A stretch of 5,897 nucleotides of DNA from Flavobacteriales bacterium UBA5869. Its GTDB lineage: Bacteria > Bacteroidota > Bacteroidia > Flavobacteriales_D > Crocinitomicaceae. The position numbers were made by a program, and so were the translations under genes. The notes under the pieces were generated by a model. That model worked only from the letters and a program-made list of their open reading frames with translations, was not told the origin of the DNA and did no database searches. This document shows positions 1-5,897 of the stretch, piece after piece (the first letter of the stretch is position 1; each line of letters begins with the position of its first letter). The stretch spans positions 1 through 5,897 of the forward strand of contig DJFP01000005.1 in the NCBI GenBank assembly GCA_002432565.1, in the 5' to 3' direction.

Positions 1-34
1 AGGGGCGCGATTAATCGCGCCCCTTCAGTTTTTT
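1..34 (+). terminator. Rho-independent terminator of an off-window upstream gene
   Basis: Positions 1-24 form a perfect self-complementary palindrome (A1 pairs with T24, through to T12 with A13), with a GGGGCGCG arm and an AT-rich centre. A T-run at 29-34 follows after a short TTCAG spacer. The very GC-rich stem followed by Ts is the usual layout of an intrinsic terminator reading rightward, so a + strand gene probably ends just left of the window. Because the palindrome is perfect, it could also stop leftward transcription if an A-run lies off the edge; that cannot be seen here. Confidence 0.8.
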
Positions 35-76
35 CGACTTCATAATTTTGCATTTTTCATTTTGAATTAGTAGTCG

Positions 77-84
77 TACCTTTG
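77..84 (+). promoter_or_regulatory. Bacteroidota -7 promoter element for rimO
   Basis: TACCTTTG is an exact match to the Bacteroidota sigma-A -7 consensus TAnnTTTG. It ends 21 bases before the ATG at 106, which gives a short leader of roughly 15 bases. No well-spaced -33 TTG is present: the candidates at 48-50 and 62-64 give gaps of 26 and 12 bases, against the usual 17-23, so the upstream half is weak. The placement between the terminator and rimO supports the call. Confidence 0.6.
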
Positions 85-105
85 CACCCCTATTTGGTTG
101 ATTTC

Positions 106-1419
106 ATGAAAACAAAAACACTTCGCAAGAATAAAGTAAATGTCGTAACACTTGGATGTGCAAAGAATACCTTTGACTCTGAGGTTATGATGGCCCAGCT
201 AAAAGCCAACAAGTTTGAAGTGGAACATGAAGCCAAGCAGGATGATTCAGAGATCGTGATCATCAATACCTGTGGATTCATAGACAATGCGAAACAGGAA
301 TCCATTGAAACCATCCTGCGTTATGCTGATGCGAAAAAAGAAGGGCTGGTAGACAAAGTATATGTGACCGGTTGCCTGGCGCAGCGTTATAAAGATGACC
401 TGGAACAGGAAATTCCGGAGGTGGACGCTTTTTTCGGAACGCGAGAATTGCCGAGATTGCTAAAAACATTGAAAGCAGATTATAAACATGAGCTGGTTGG
501 AGAACGTTTGCTGACGACTCCGTCCCATTATGCTTATTTTAAAATAGCAGAGGGCTGCGACAGACCTTGTTCGTTTTGTGCCATTCCTTTGATGAGAGGG
601 AAGCACGTTTCAACACCAATGGACCAGTTGGTAAATTCTGCGAAAAGCCTTGCTGCCCAGGGGGTGAAAGAAATTTTATTGATTGCACAGGATTTGACTT
701 ATTACGGATTGGATATTTACAAAAAGCGCAACCTGGCGGAATTATTGGATCAGCTGGCCGCAGTTGAAGGAATTGAATGGATCCGTTTACACTATGCTTT
801 TCCTGCGGGTTTCCCGATGGATGTGCTCGATGCAATGGTGAAACATCCGAATGTGTGTTTGTACCTCGACATGCCGCTGCAGCACGGATCTACAAAAATC
901 CTGCAGTCGATGCGTCGTGGAATTACCCGCGAGAAAACCGAAGCTTTGGTGAATACAATCCGCGAGAAGGTTCCCGGAGTTGCGATACGCACAACTTTGA
1001 TTGCCGGATATCCCGGAGAGACAGAAGAGGATTTCGAGGAAATGTATGAATTCGTGGAACGCATGCGTTTTGACCGCTTGGGAATCTTTACCTATTCTCA
1101 CGAAGAAAATACACATGCTTACTCTTTGGAAGATGATGTTCCGGATGAAGTGAAACGCCAGCGGGCGGATGAAATCATGGAGCTTCAATCCGGTATCAGC
1201 TACGAACTGAACCAGGAAAAGATCGGAAAGACATTTAAAGTACTATTCGACCGCATCGAAGGAGATTATTTCATTGGTCGCACGGAATTCGATTCCCCGG
1301 AAGTTGATAATGAGGTGCTTGTGAAAAAATCCGAAGGATATGTAAGTATCGGTGATTTCGCAATGGTCGAAATTACTTCTGCGGATCACTATGATCTTTA
1401 CGGAAAATTCGTGCTATAA
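106..1419 (+). CDS. rimO: Ribosomal protein uS12 (S12) methylthiotransferase RimO
   Basis: This cytoplasmic radical-SAM enzyme adds a methylthio group to the beta-carbon of a conserved aspartate (Asp88/89) of ribosomal protein S12, using S-adenosylmethionine and two 4Fe-4S clusters. The predicted protein has 437 residues, close to the 441 of E. coli RimO. The N-terminal UPF0004/MTTase domain carries three cluster cysteines: C18 (in TLGCAKNTFDSE), C56 (INTCGFI) and C90 (VTGCLAQ). The radical-SAM CxxxCxxC motif is C151-C155-C158, within EGCDRPCSFCAIPLMRGKHV. That context is typical of RimO and unlike MiaB, which usually reads EGCNNYCTYC. A C-terminal TRAM domain spans about 373-437 and contains RTEFDSPEVDNEV. 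The ATG at 106 is chosen over the in-frame TTG at 82 because that TTG lies inside the -7 element and the extra eight residues are not part of the family. The gene appears complete, monocistronic and ordinary. Confidence 0.97.
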   Translation: MKTKTLRKNKVNVVTLGCAKNTFDSEVMMAQLKANKFEVEHEAKQDDSEIVIINTCGFIDNAKQESIETILRYADAKKEGLVDKVYVTGCLAQRYKDDLEQEIPEVDAFFGTRELPRLLKTLKADYKHELVGERLLTTPSHYAYFKIAEGCDRPCSFCAIPLMRGKHVSTPMDQLVNSAKSLAAQGVKEILLIAQDLTYYGLDIYKKRNLAELLDQLAAVEGIEWIRLHYAFPAGFPMDVLDAMVKHPNVCLYLDMPLQHGSTKILQSMRRGITREKTEALVNTIREKVPGVAIRTTLIAGYPGETEEDFEEMYEFVERMRFDRLGIFTYSHEENTHAYSLEDDVPDEVKRQRADEIMELQSGISYELNQEKIGKTFKVLFDRIEGDYFIGRTEFDSPEVDNEVLVKKSEGYVSIGDFAMVEITSADHYDLYGKFVL

Positions 1420-1511
1420 GTTTAGTAATCATTAATTTAAGATTAAATGTTTGTTCAGCGCTTGAATTTGTTAGTTCATAGCTGTATTTCGGTCATTTAT
1501 CGATGAGCGAA

Positions 1512-1542
1512 TTGATAACTCAGTGATTTAATGCTATTTTTG
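1512..1542 (+). promoter_or_regulatory. Bacteroidota promoter (TTG-N20-TATTTTTG), distal
   Basis: TTG at 1512-1514 and TATTTTTG at 1535-1542 are separated by 20 bases, which fits the Bacteroidota/Flavobacterium arrangement of a -33 TTG, a 17-23 base gap and TAnnTTTG. This is the best-formed promoter in the window. Transcription would start near 1549, leaving a leader of about 210 bases before the ATG at 1758. It therefore either drives the downstream operon with a long leader or makes a short separate RNA that ends near 1690. Confidence 0.55.
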
Positions 1543-1666
1543 GTGGGTACAATACTATTACTAACTTAAAAATATGGTTACTATTCATGCGTAAGATCTG
1601 AAAACATCAGAATATCATCTTTTTTCGATTCAGTTTCATGAATTGATTTCGACAAATTTTTCACTT

Positions 1667-1694
1667 AGGGGTAACCCCTGATTTTATTCTTTTG
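1667..1694 (+). terminator. Possible weak terminator or attenuator hairpin
   Basis: AGGGG (1667-1671) and CCCCT (1675-1679) can form a 5-bp GC-rich stem with a TAA loop, followed by a T-rich stretch from 1682 to 1693 that is broken by A and C. The stem is short and the T-run is interrupted, so it may only weaken or pause transcription. It lies between the distal promoter and the proximal -7 element, where it could end rimO readthrough or a short RNA started near 1549. Confidence 0.35.
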
Positions 1695-1729
1695 ACCACT
1701 AAAGCTGATTCGTACGGATTGTATTTCCC

Positions 1730-1737
1730 TATTTTTG
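1730..1737 (+). promoter_or_regulatory. Bacteroidota -7 promoter element, proximal to the coiled-coil gene
   Basis: TATTTTTG matches TAnnTTTG exactly and ends 20 bases before the ATG at 1758, almost the same geometry as the element in front of rimO. No TTG sits at the expected -33 position; the nearest look-alike is TTCG at 1709-1712, with a 17-base gap. The in-frame TTG at 1692 lies upstream of this element, which argues that translation starts at 1758 instead. Confidence 0.5.
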
Positions 1738-1757
1738 AACAAATTAAACAAGTTACT

Positions 1758-2111
1758 ATGAAAAAAAAGTTACTATTCATTGGGCTTTGTGTATGTTCAT
1801 TTGCTGATCTCAGTTATGGGCAGTCCCAAACCACTTCACTAAAAGAATCAACACCGATTGTTGTTTCATCACATCCGGCACTTAGCGCCCAACGTGCCAA
1901 ATTGGATTCAAAACAAGCTGAAATCAATCAGGCTGTTACTTCCTCAAGAGCACAAATGAGTAAATTGAACGAAGAATTCCGTGTTTTGAAGGAAGAATAT
2001 GTTCGATTACTTGCTGCGGAACTGGAGAAAGTCACTGAAGCGCAACTGAAGGCTCAGTTGCAGGAGGAAATCACACGTTACTCTGAAGTAGCGAATTCAC
2101 AAACACGCTAA
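1758..2111 (+). CDS. Small secreted coiled-coil protein of unknown function
   Basis: I do not recognise this 117-residue protein as a named family. Residues 1-21 look like a Sec signal peptide: MKKK, then a hydrophobic core (LLFIGLCVC), with likely cleavage after G21 in SYG-QSQ. C11 and C13 lie within the core and do not form a good lipobox, so a lipoprotein is unlikely. Residues 22-40 are Ser/Thr-rich. From about 42 to 112 the chain is charged and helical, with hydrophobic residues at heptad positions (L49, I56, V60, M67, L70, F74, L77, Y81, L84), a clear coiled-coil pattern. The expected location is the periplasm or cell exterior; there is no T9SS sorting domain. The start is set at the ATG at 1758 because the longer in-frame start, TTG 1692, precedes the promoter element and would bury the signal peptide. 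The stop lies 11 bases before the next gene, suggesting co-transcription and perhaps a shared role. A run of eight As follows the start codon. Confidence 0.85.
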   Translation: MKKKLLFIGLCVCSFADLSYGQSQTTSLKESTPIVVSSHPALSAQRAKLDSKQAEINQAVTSSRAQMSKLNEEFRVLKEEYVRLLAAELEKVTEAQLKAQLQEEITRYSEVANSQTR

Positions 2112-2122
2112 TCACTGGATTT

Positions 2123-4399
2123 ATGAAAACACGAATTTTAAGAAGAACTGCTCTATGCAGTTTATTGGTCTTTGGGTTAAATACAACCATTTTTGCCCAG
2201 GCATTTTCAGAAAGTTTTAATGACATAACTACGCTTGCCGGAAGTGGCTGGGTAATGACCAATGCCAGTGCGGCTGTCGGTTCAACTAACTGGTTCCAGG
2301 GAAGTCCTGTTTCCGCAAGTGGTCCGTTTGATTCTTACAACGGAGCAGCGAATGCCTACATCGGGGCAAACTACAACAACACCGGTAGCACGGGAACAAT
2401 CAGTAACTGGTTGATGACACCTAACCGGACGTTCCGTAACGGAGATGTCATCACATTCTATACGCGTAAAGCGAGTCCGGATACTTATGCAGACCGCTTG
2501 GAAGTTCGCATGAGCACGAATGGTGCAAGCACGAATGTTGGTTCAGGGGCTGCTGTAGGGGATTATACCACTCTATTGATGAGTGTAAATCCAAGCCTGG
2601 TTTTAGGAGTTTATCCAACTACATGGACCATGTATACGGTTACGATCTCGGGCTTGCCGGCACCAACTTCGGGACGTCTTGCTTTCCGTTACTTTGTAAC
2701 CAGTGCAGGTTTATCAGGAACAAACTCCGATTACATCGGGATCGACCAGGTAGATTACACACCATACGTTTGTCCGGCATTTACAGTATCGCCATCGTCT
2801 GTGCCTGGTGGTACGGCTGGAAGTGCTTACTCTCAATCGCTATCCCAAACAGGTGCTTTGGGAACGCCTAACTTCGCTATCACTGCCGGAGCACTTCCTC
2901 CGGGGTTAACGCTGTCTGCAAGCGGAACAATTTCCGGGACACCAACAGCTACAGGAACTTTTAACTTTACGACTACAGTAAACGATGCAAGTGGATGTTC
3001 AGGCTCCCAGGCTTATTCGATCACGGTGGTTTGTCCTCCAAATCCGATTTCTTTTTCACCTGCACCAGCATTGTGTGATAACTCTTCGGCTTACACCTTA
3101 GTTGAAGGTCTTCCGGGTGGAGGGACTTATTCCGGAACGGGAGTTTCGGCAGGTACTTTTAATCCTGCAATGGGTACACAAACCGTAACCTACGATTACA
3201 CGGACCCTTACGGATGTTCTTTTAATTCAAATTATACGATTACAGTAAATACGGCTCCGACAGTTTCCCTGGGTACTTTTGCGGCAGTTTGTGATAACGC
3301 GGGAACCATTGCATTGACAGGCGGGACTCCGGCTGGAGGAATATACTCCGGAACAGGTGTTACGGGAACTGACTTTGATCCTGCTTCGGGTACACAGACC
3401 ATAACTTATACTTACACCGATGCAAATAGCTGTACTAATACAGATGCGCAGGTTATTACCGTAAATACAGCACCTACTGTTTCCCAAAGTGCGATTTCTG
3501 CAGTTTGCAGTAATTCAGGAATGCTGGCGCTGACAGGTGGAAGTCCTGCGGGTGGCTCTTACAGCGGAACTGGAGTTTCAGGATCTGATTTTGACCCTGC
3601 GTCAGGGACGCAGACAATTACCTACACATTCACAGACGCAAACGGCTGTATGAATGATGCTTCGACGACAATTACTGTAAATGATGCTCCAACGGTTACT
3701 CAGGATCCTATTTCTGCTGTTTGTAGTAATTCGGGGGTACTTGCATTGACCGGTGGAAGTCCGGCAGGAGGAGTTTATAGTGGAACGGGTGTTACAGGAA
3801 CTGACTTTGATCCTGCTTCAGGAACTCAGACAATTACTTATACATTCACAGACGGAAACGGTTGTGTGGAAGGAGCTTCAACAACTATTACGGTAAACAC
3901 TGCTCCAACTGTAGGGTTTGTTTCACCTGTTTCAAGCATGTGTTTGAACCATGCGCCATTGACTCTTTCAGGTGGAACGCCGGTGGGAGGAACTTATAGC
4001 GGTACAGGAGTAACCGGAGGTAGTTTCAATCCGGTAACAGCCGGAATAGGAAATCATGTGATTACTTATTCTTTTACGGATGTGAACGGATGTGATGGTG
4101 AAGCAACATTTACCATGAACGTTAGCGGATGTTTAGGGCTTGCTGAAAACGGGCAGGATTTGGGGCTAGAGATCTACCCGAACCCTACCAATGGCAAATT
4201 CATTGCAGCTGCATCTTCAGGAACTGAATTTTCAATTGTAAGTGTAATGGACGTTCAGGGGAAAGAAGTTCAATTTGTTTCTTCCGAATCTGTTGCATCA
4301 GTAATAGAGGTTGATCTTTCCGGTCAGCAGCCGGGAGTTTATTTCGTAAAAGGATTTGCGAACGGAGAACATTTTATCTTCCGTATACAGAAGCAATAA
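2123..4399 (+). CDS. T9SS-exported multidomain repeat protein, adhesin-like
   Basis: This complete 758-residue protein is probably exported by Sec and then by the Type IX secretion system to the cell surface or medium. Residues 1-26 form a signal peptide (MKTRILRR, hydrophobic core, ending IFAQA). Residues about 29-215 resemble the choice-of-anchor J/cleaved-adhesin beta-sandwich domain: SFND near the start, SNWLMTP, a central ITFYTR strand and a terminal YIGIDQVDY. Residues about 217-305 resemble a putative Ig (He_PIG-like) domain, with LPPGLTLSASGTISGTP. Five tandem repeats of 71-78 residues fill 306-670. Residues 681-758 form a type A T9SS sorting domain that starts GLEIYPNPTNGKF, includes a VMDVQGKEV strand and ends with PGVYFVKGF and FRIQKQ. 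No catalytic motif is visible, so adhesion, matrix or surface display is the most likely role, though this is an inference. It follows the coiled-coil gene by 11 bases and ends before a strong terminator. The ATG at 2123 fits the signal peptide; there is no Shine-Dalgarno sequence, as is normal in this phylum. Confidence 0.9.
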   Translation: MKTRILRRTALCSLLVFGLNTTIFAQAFSESFNDITTLAGSGWVMTNASAAVGSTNWFQGSPVSASGPFDSYNGAANAYIGANYNNTGSTGTISNWLMTPNRTFRNGDVITFYTRKASPDTYADRLEVRMSTNGASTNVGSGAAVGDYTTLLMSVNPSLVLGVYPTTWTMYTVTISGLPAPTSGRLAFRYFVTSAGLSGTNSDYIGIDQVDYTPYVCPAFTVSPSSVPGGTAGSAYSQSLSQTGALGTPNFAITAGALPPGLTLSASGTISGTPTATGTFNFTTTVNDASGCSGSQAYSITVVCPPNPISFSPAPALCDNSSAYTLVEGLPGGGTYSGTGVSAGTFNPAMGTQTVTYDYTDPYGCSFNSNYTITVNTAPTVSLGTFAAVCDNAGTIALTGGTPAGGIYSGTGVTGTDFDPASGTQTITYTYTDANSCTNTDAQVITVNTAPTVSQSAISAVCSNSGMLALTGGSPAGGSYSGTGVSGSDFDPASGTQTITYTFTDANGCMNDASTTITVNDAPTVTQDPISAVCSNSGVLALTGGSPAGGVYSGTGVTGTDFDPASGTQTITYTFTDGNGCVEGASTTITVNTAPTVGFVSPVSSMCLNHAPLTLSGGTPVGGTYSGTGVTGGSFNPVTAGIGNHVITYSFTDVNGCDGEATFTMNVSGCLGLAENGQDLGLEIYPNPTNGKFIAAASSGTEFSIVSVMDVQGKEVQFVSSESVASVIEVDLSGQQPGVYFVKGFANGEHFIFRIQKQ
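3038..4132 (+). repeat. Five in-frame tandem repeats of about 72 codons
   Basis: The units start at about 3038, 3251, 3467, 3683 and 3899 and encode 71, 72, 72, 72 and 78 residues. The shared pattern is APTV, then a cysteine in AVC-S/D-N, GG-T/S-PAGG-x-YSGTGV, FDPASGTQTITYT, TD-x-NGC and TITVN. Each unit has two cysteines that could form a disulfide, and the fold is probably Ig-like. By hand count, units 3 and 4 agree at 60 of 72 residues. At DNA level, units 2 and 4 share an identical 23-base stretch (3365-3387 and 3797-3819), exactly two 216-base periods apart. Units 1 and 5 are the most diverged, as expected when the inner units expand by recombination. Confidence 0.9.
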
Positions 4400-4437
4400 A
4401 TTGATATATCAACTAACTGTTTAATTATCAAATAGTT

Positions 4438-4472
4438 AAAAAACCACACTTCGATGAAGTGTGGTTTTTTTT
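4438..4472. terminator. Strong intrinsic terminator, probably bidirectional
   Basis: Arms 4438-4452 and 4456-4470 pair perfectly (15 bp, core CCACACTTC/GAAGTGTGG) around a GAT loop. The right arm runs into a stretch of eight Ts (4465-4472) and the left arm begins with six As, which would be a T-run on the other strand. It lies 38 bases after the stop codon of the repeat protein, so it ends the two-gene operon. No - strand gene is visible to its right within the window that would need the reverse activity. Confidence 0.93.
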
Positions 4473-4490
4473 CGATTAAAAAGTTTCAAT

Positions 4491-4522
4491 TTTCAACGAA
4501 ACAAGGCGTTTGTTTGTTGAAA
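4491..4522. repeat. Imperfect inverted repeat upstream of the last gene
   Basis: TTTCAAC (4491-4497) plus AAACAA (4499-4504) pair with TTGTTT (4510-4515) plus GTTGAAA (4516-4522). This gives a 13-bp stem with one unpaired G at 4498 and a GGCGT loop. No T-run follows, so it is not a terminator. Another TTTCAA copy lies just upstream at 4484-4489. It sits about 70 bases before the start of the next gene, upstream of the likely promoter position, which would suit a protein-binding operator site; no regulator is identified. Confidence 0.5.
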
Positions 4523-4572
4523 TCGGCCAAATACTAATTAGTGTCTTTAAGAAATCAGGAAGATTCTAATTT

Positions 4573-4580
4573 TAGAATTG
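4573..4580 (+). promoter_or_regulatory. Weak candidate -7 element for the last gene
   Basis: TAGAATTG differs from TAnnTTTG at one base (A for T at the fifth position) and lies 13 bases before the ATG at 4594. No TTG sits at a proper -33 distance. It is the best promoter candidate between the terminator at 4438-4472 and the gene, and it is offered mainly because the terminator implies that the gene needs its own promoter. Confidence 0.3.
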
Positions 4581-4593
4581 CAACTTAAACACT

Positions 4594-5895
4594 ATGAAAT
4601 ATTTACTACAACTTAAGGCAATTAAGATTGCCGTACTATTACTCTCAGCGACTACTACACAGGCACAGACAAATTATAAAGTCTTTGTACCCCACAGTTA
4701 TCTCACGAAAAACTATCTTGCTTCGGCTACGGATAACATCCCGAATCTTGGACAGTACATTTTTGAGAACAGGTTTGAATTAATCCTGGAACAGGAACAT
4801 GCAGAAAGCTACGTTCGGTCGGTATTTGAGTCTGCAGGAATTCCGGTATTAAATGTGAGTAGTTCTAAAGTAATGGCTCCGTTCAGAGAAAAGGCAGGAG
4901 GAAACAATTGCGAAGCAGCAGAATTGTTGTGTTCCAATACTTCACAAACGGCAAACAGCGGGGGTGCCGGAACACAGGAATTAACGGGGGCGAATCAAGG
5001 ATGTTTGGGGATTGAACATCAATCTTCGTGGTACTATCTGAATGTTCAAACAGGCGGTACACTTTCATTAACCATTGCTCCGAATAACGGGGGGGATGAT
5101 TATGATTTTGCTATCTGGGGACCATTCACAAGTGCAACAGCCGGGGCAAATTGTCCGCCCGTATCCGCTCCGATCCGCTGCAGTTATTCTTCTGCAACCG
5201 GGAATACCGGATTAATGGTTCCGTATACCGGCCAATCCAGTTCATTCGGATGCGGATTCTTTGGATTATTTCCTTGTACGGGTACCATTACATCCACGAA
5301 TAACCCCGTAGATAATACTGAAGGTGTGGGCGGAGATAAATGGGTGGGTAACCTCAATACTGCAGCGAACGAGATTTATATTCTGCTGGTAGATAACTTT
5401 TCCAATTCCGGTCAGCCTTACAATTTATCTTTCGACGGGACTTCTGTTTTGGGATGCACACCAGTTGTATTGCCAATAGTGCTGGCTGATTTTAGCGTTG
5501 CAAAAACTTCACAGGGAAATAGGTTGAGCTGGATAACGGAAACAGAAGACAGAACGGATTATTTCACGGTGGAATGGACAATAGATCCGGCTTCAGGAGA
5601 TTGGAAAGAGATTGCGAACGTGAAGGCCCAGGGTTATTCCCAGGAAAATTATCATTACAATACAATCCATGCGGTTCCTTCTGTGAGCGAGATCAATTAT
5701 TACCGTTTAAATCTGATCGATTTGGACGGTTCCAAAACAACATTCAGTACTAAGATGTTGAGTGCCGACAATTCCCGGGGTATCAAAAAGGTGGAACGCA
5801 TTTTCAATACGATGGGACAGGAAGTTGATGAAAACTGTAAAGGAGTGGTAATCTATTACTACTCCGACGGAACAACGGAAAGAATGTACAGGTAA
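4594..5895 (+). CDS. Secreted Cys-rich protein with Fn3-like region and atypical C-terminal sorting-like segment
   Basis: This complete 433-residue protein stops two bases before the window edge. Residues 1-24 form a signal peptide with a hydrophobic AVLLLSA core and likely cleavage after TQA. Residues 25-103 are not recognised. Residues about 104-288 resemble a beta-sandwich domain common in secreted Bacteroidota proteins: it opens with NNCEAAELLC, then has SSWYYLNV, GGTLSLTIAP, DDYDFAIWGP, DKWVGNL and IYILLVDNFSNSGQPYNLSF. Its several cysteines are probably disulfide-bonded. Residues about 293-390 match the Fn3-like segment often placed before T9SS signals (LPIVLADF, RLSWITETEDRTDYFTVEW, YYRLNLIDLDG). 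The final 38 residues include VERIFNTMGQEVDENCKG, then VVIYYYSDGTTERMYR. They look like a shortened or variant T9SS sorting signal and lack the YPNP opening of type A domains. No enzyme motif is seen. A surface or released protein is the best guess, and T9SS export is an inference. The gene stands alone after a strong terminator. Confidence 0.87.
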   Translation: MKYLLQLKAIKIAVLLLSATTTQAQTNYKVFVPHSYLTKNYLASATDNIPNLGQYIFENRFELILEQEHAESYVRSVFESAGIPVLNVSSSKVMAPFREKAGGNNCEAAELLCSNTSQTANSGGAGTQELTGANQGCLGIEHQSSWYYLNVQTGGTLSLTIAPNNGGDDYDFAIWGPFTSATAGANCPPVSAPIRCSYSSATGNTGLMVPYTGQSSSFGCGFFGLFPCTGTITSTNNPVDNTEGVGGDKWVGNLNTAANEIYILLVDNFSNSGQPYNLSFDGTSVLGCTPVVLPIVLADFSVAKTSQGNRLSWITETEDRTDYFTVEWTIDPASGDWKEIANVKAQGYSQENYHYNTIHAVPSVSEINYYRLNLIDLDGSKTTFSTKMLSADNSRGIKKVERIFNTMGQEVDENCKGVVIYYYSDGTTERMYR

Positions 5896-5897
5896 CC

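Larger units (their letters stand above)
1420..1757. other. AT-rich intergenic region between rimO and the secreted-protein operon
   Basis: This 338-base stretch has no convincing protein gene on either strand. It holds two promoter-like sites (1512-1542 and 1730-1737) and a short hairpin with a T-rich tail (1667-1694). A weak 5-bp hairpin (1597-1611, TCTGA/TCAGA) is followed by a T-run at 1620-1625. No strong terminator follows rimO directly, so rimO transcription may end at one of these weaker structures. A tiny six-codon reading frame, ATG at 1574 to TAA at 1594 (MVTIHA), lies downstream of the first promoter; nothing shows that it is translated. Confidence 0.6.

Noticed and set aside
567..767. 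Alternative + strand frames inside rimO (567-767 and 777-1049)
   Set aside because: They overlap the radical-SAM coding frame, which is intact throughout; there is no sign of a frameshift or a nested gene.
787..1188. 133-codon open frame on the - strand inside rimO
   Set aside because: It lies wholly within a highly conserved enzyme gene, has no family resemblance, and has no promoter or upstream context of its own.
1574..1594. Six-codon frame MVTIHA as a leader peptide
   Set aside because: It has no run of regulatory codons and no clear pairing with a downstream attenuator, and it is short enough to occur by chance.
3227..3487. 86-codon - strand open frame within the repeat region
   Set aside because: It is a shadow of the repetitive coding sequence; its composition follows the repeat and nothing supports expression.
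3038..4132. Regular repeats considered as a CRISPR array
   Set aside because: The units are 216 bases long, coding, in frame, and have no unique spacers; they are protein-domain repeats.
1..5897. A new defence, mobile or biosynthetic system
   Set aside because: No nuclease, transposase, integrase, toxin-antitoxin, phage or biosynthetic enzyme motif is seen; the content is a housekeeping gene plus secreted surface-type proteins.

Overview
The window looks like chromosomal DNA of a Bacteroidota member, most likely a flavobacterium-type organism (Flavobacteriales, perhaps near Fluviicola/Crocinitomicaceae; the family-level guess is an inference). Three things support this. Promoter -7 elements of the Bacteroidota form TAnnTTTG lie just upstream of genes. 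No gene has a clear Shine-Dalgarno sequence. Two large secreted proteins have the architecture of Type IX secretion system (T9SS) cargo. All four genes lie on the + strand.

Left part (1-1419): a GC-rich palindromic terminator of an off-window gene is followed by a compact promoter element and a complete rimO, encoding the radical-SAM methylthiotransferase that modifies ribosomal protein uS12. This is a conserved housekeeping gene. Its real start is the ATG at 106, not the TTG at 82, because that TTG lies inside the promoter element.

Middle part (1420-4472): a 338-base AT-rich gap holds a good Bacteroidota promoter about 210 bases upstream of the next gene, a small hairpin followed by T-rich sequence, and a second -7 element close to the gene. 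Then come a small secreted coiled-coil protein (1758-2111) and, 11 bases later, a 758-residue secreted multidomain protein (2123-4399) with an anchor-J-type domain, an Ig-like domain, five tandem repeats of about 72 residues and a C-terminal T9SS type A sorting domain. The two are probably co-transcribed and end at a strong, apparently bidirectional terminator.

Right part (4473-5897): an intergenic region with a 13-bp inverted repeat precedes a complete 433-residue secreted protein (4594-5895). It has a Bacteroidota-typical Cys-rich beta-sandwich-like region, an Fn3-like region and a short, atypical C-terminal segment that resembles a sorting signal.

The two large proteins are best read as cell-surface or released proteins exported by the Sec system and then T9SS. 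No enzymatic function is visible in them. I found no RNA gene, mobile element, CRISPR array or defence system. The least explained items are the small coiled-coil protein paired with the repeat adhesin, the possible short transcript at about 1549-1690, the inverted repeat at 4491-4522 and the atypical C-terminus of the last protein.
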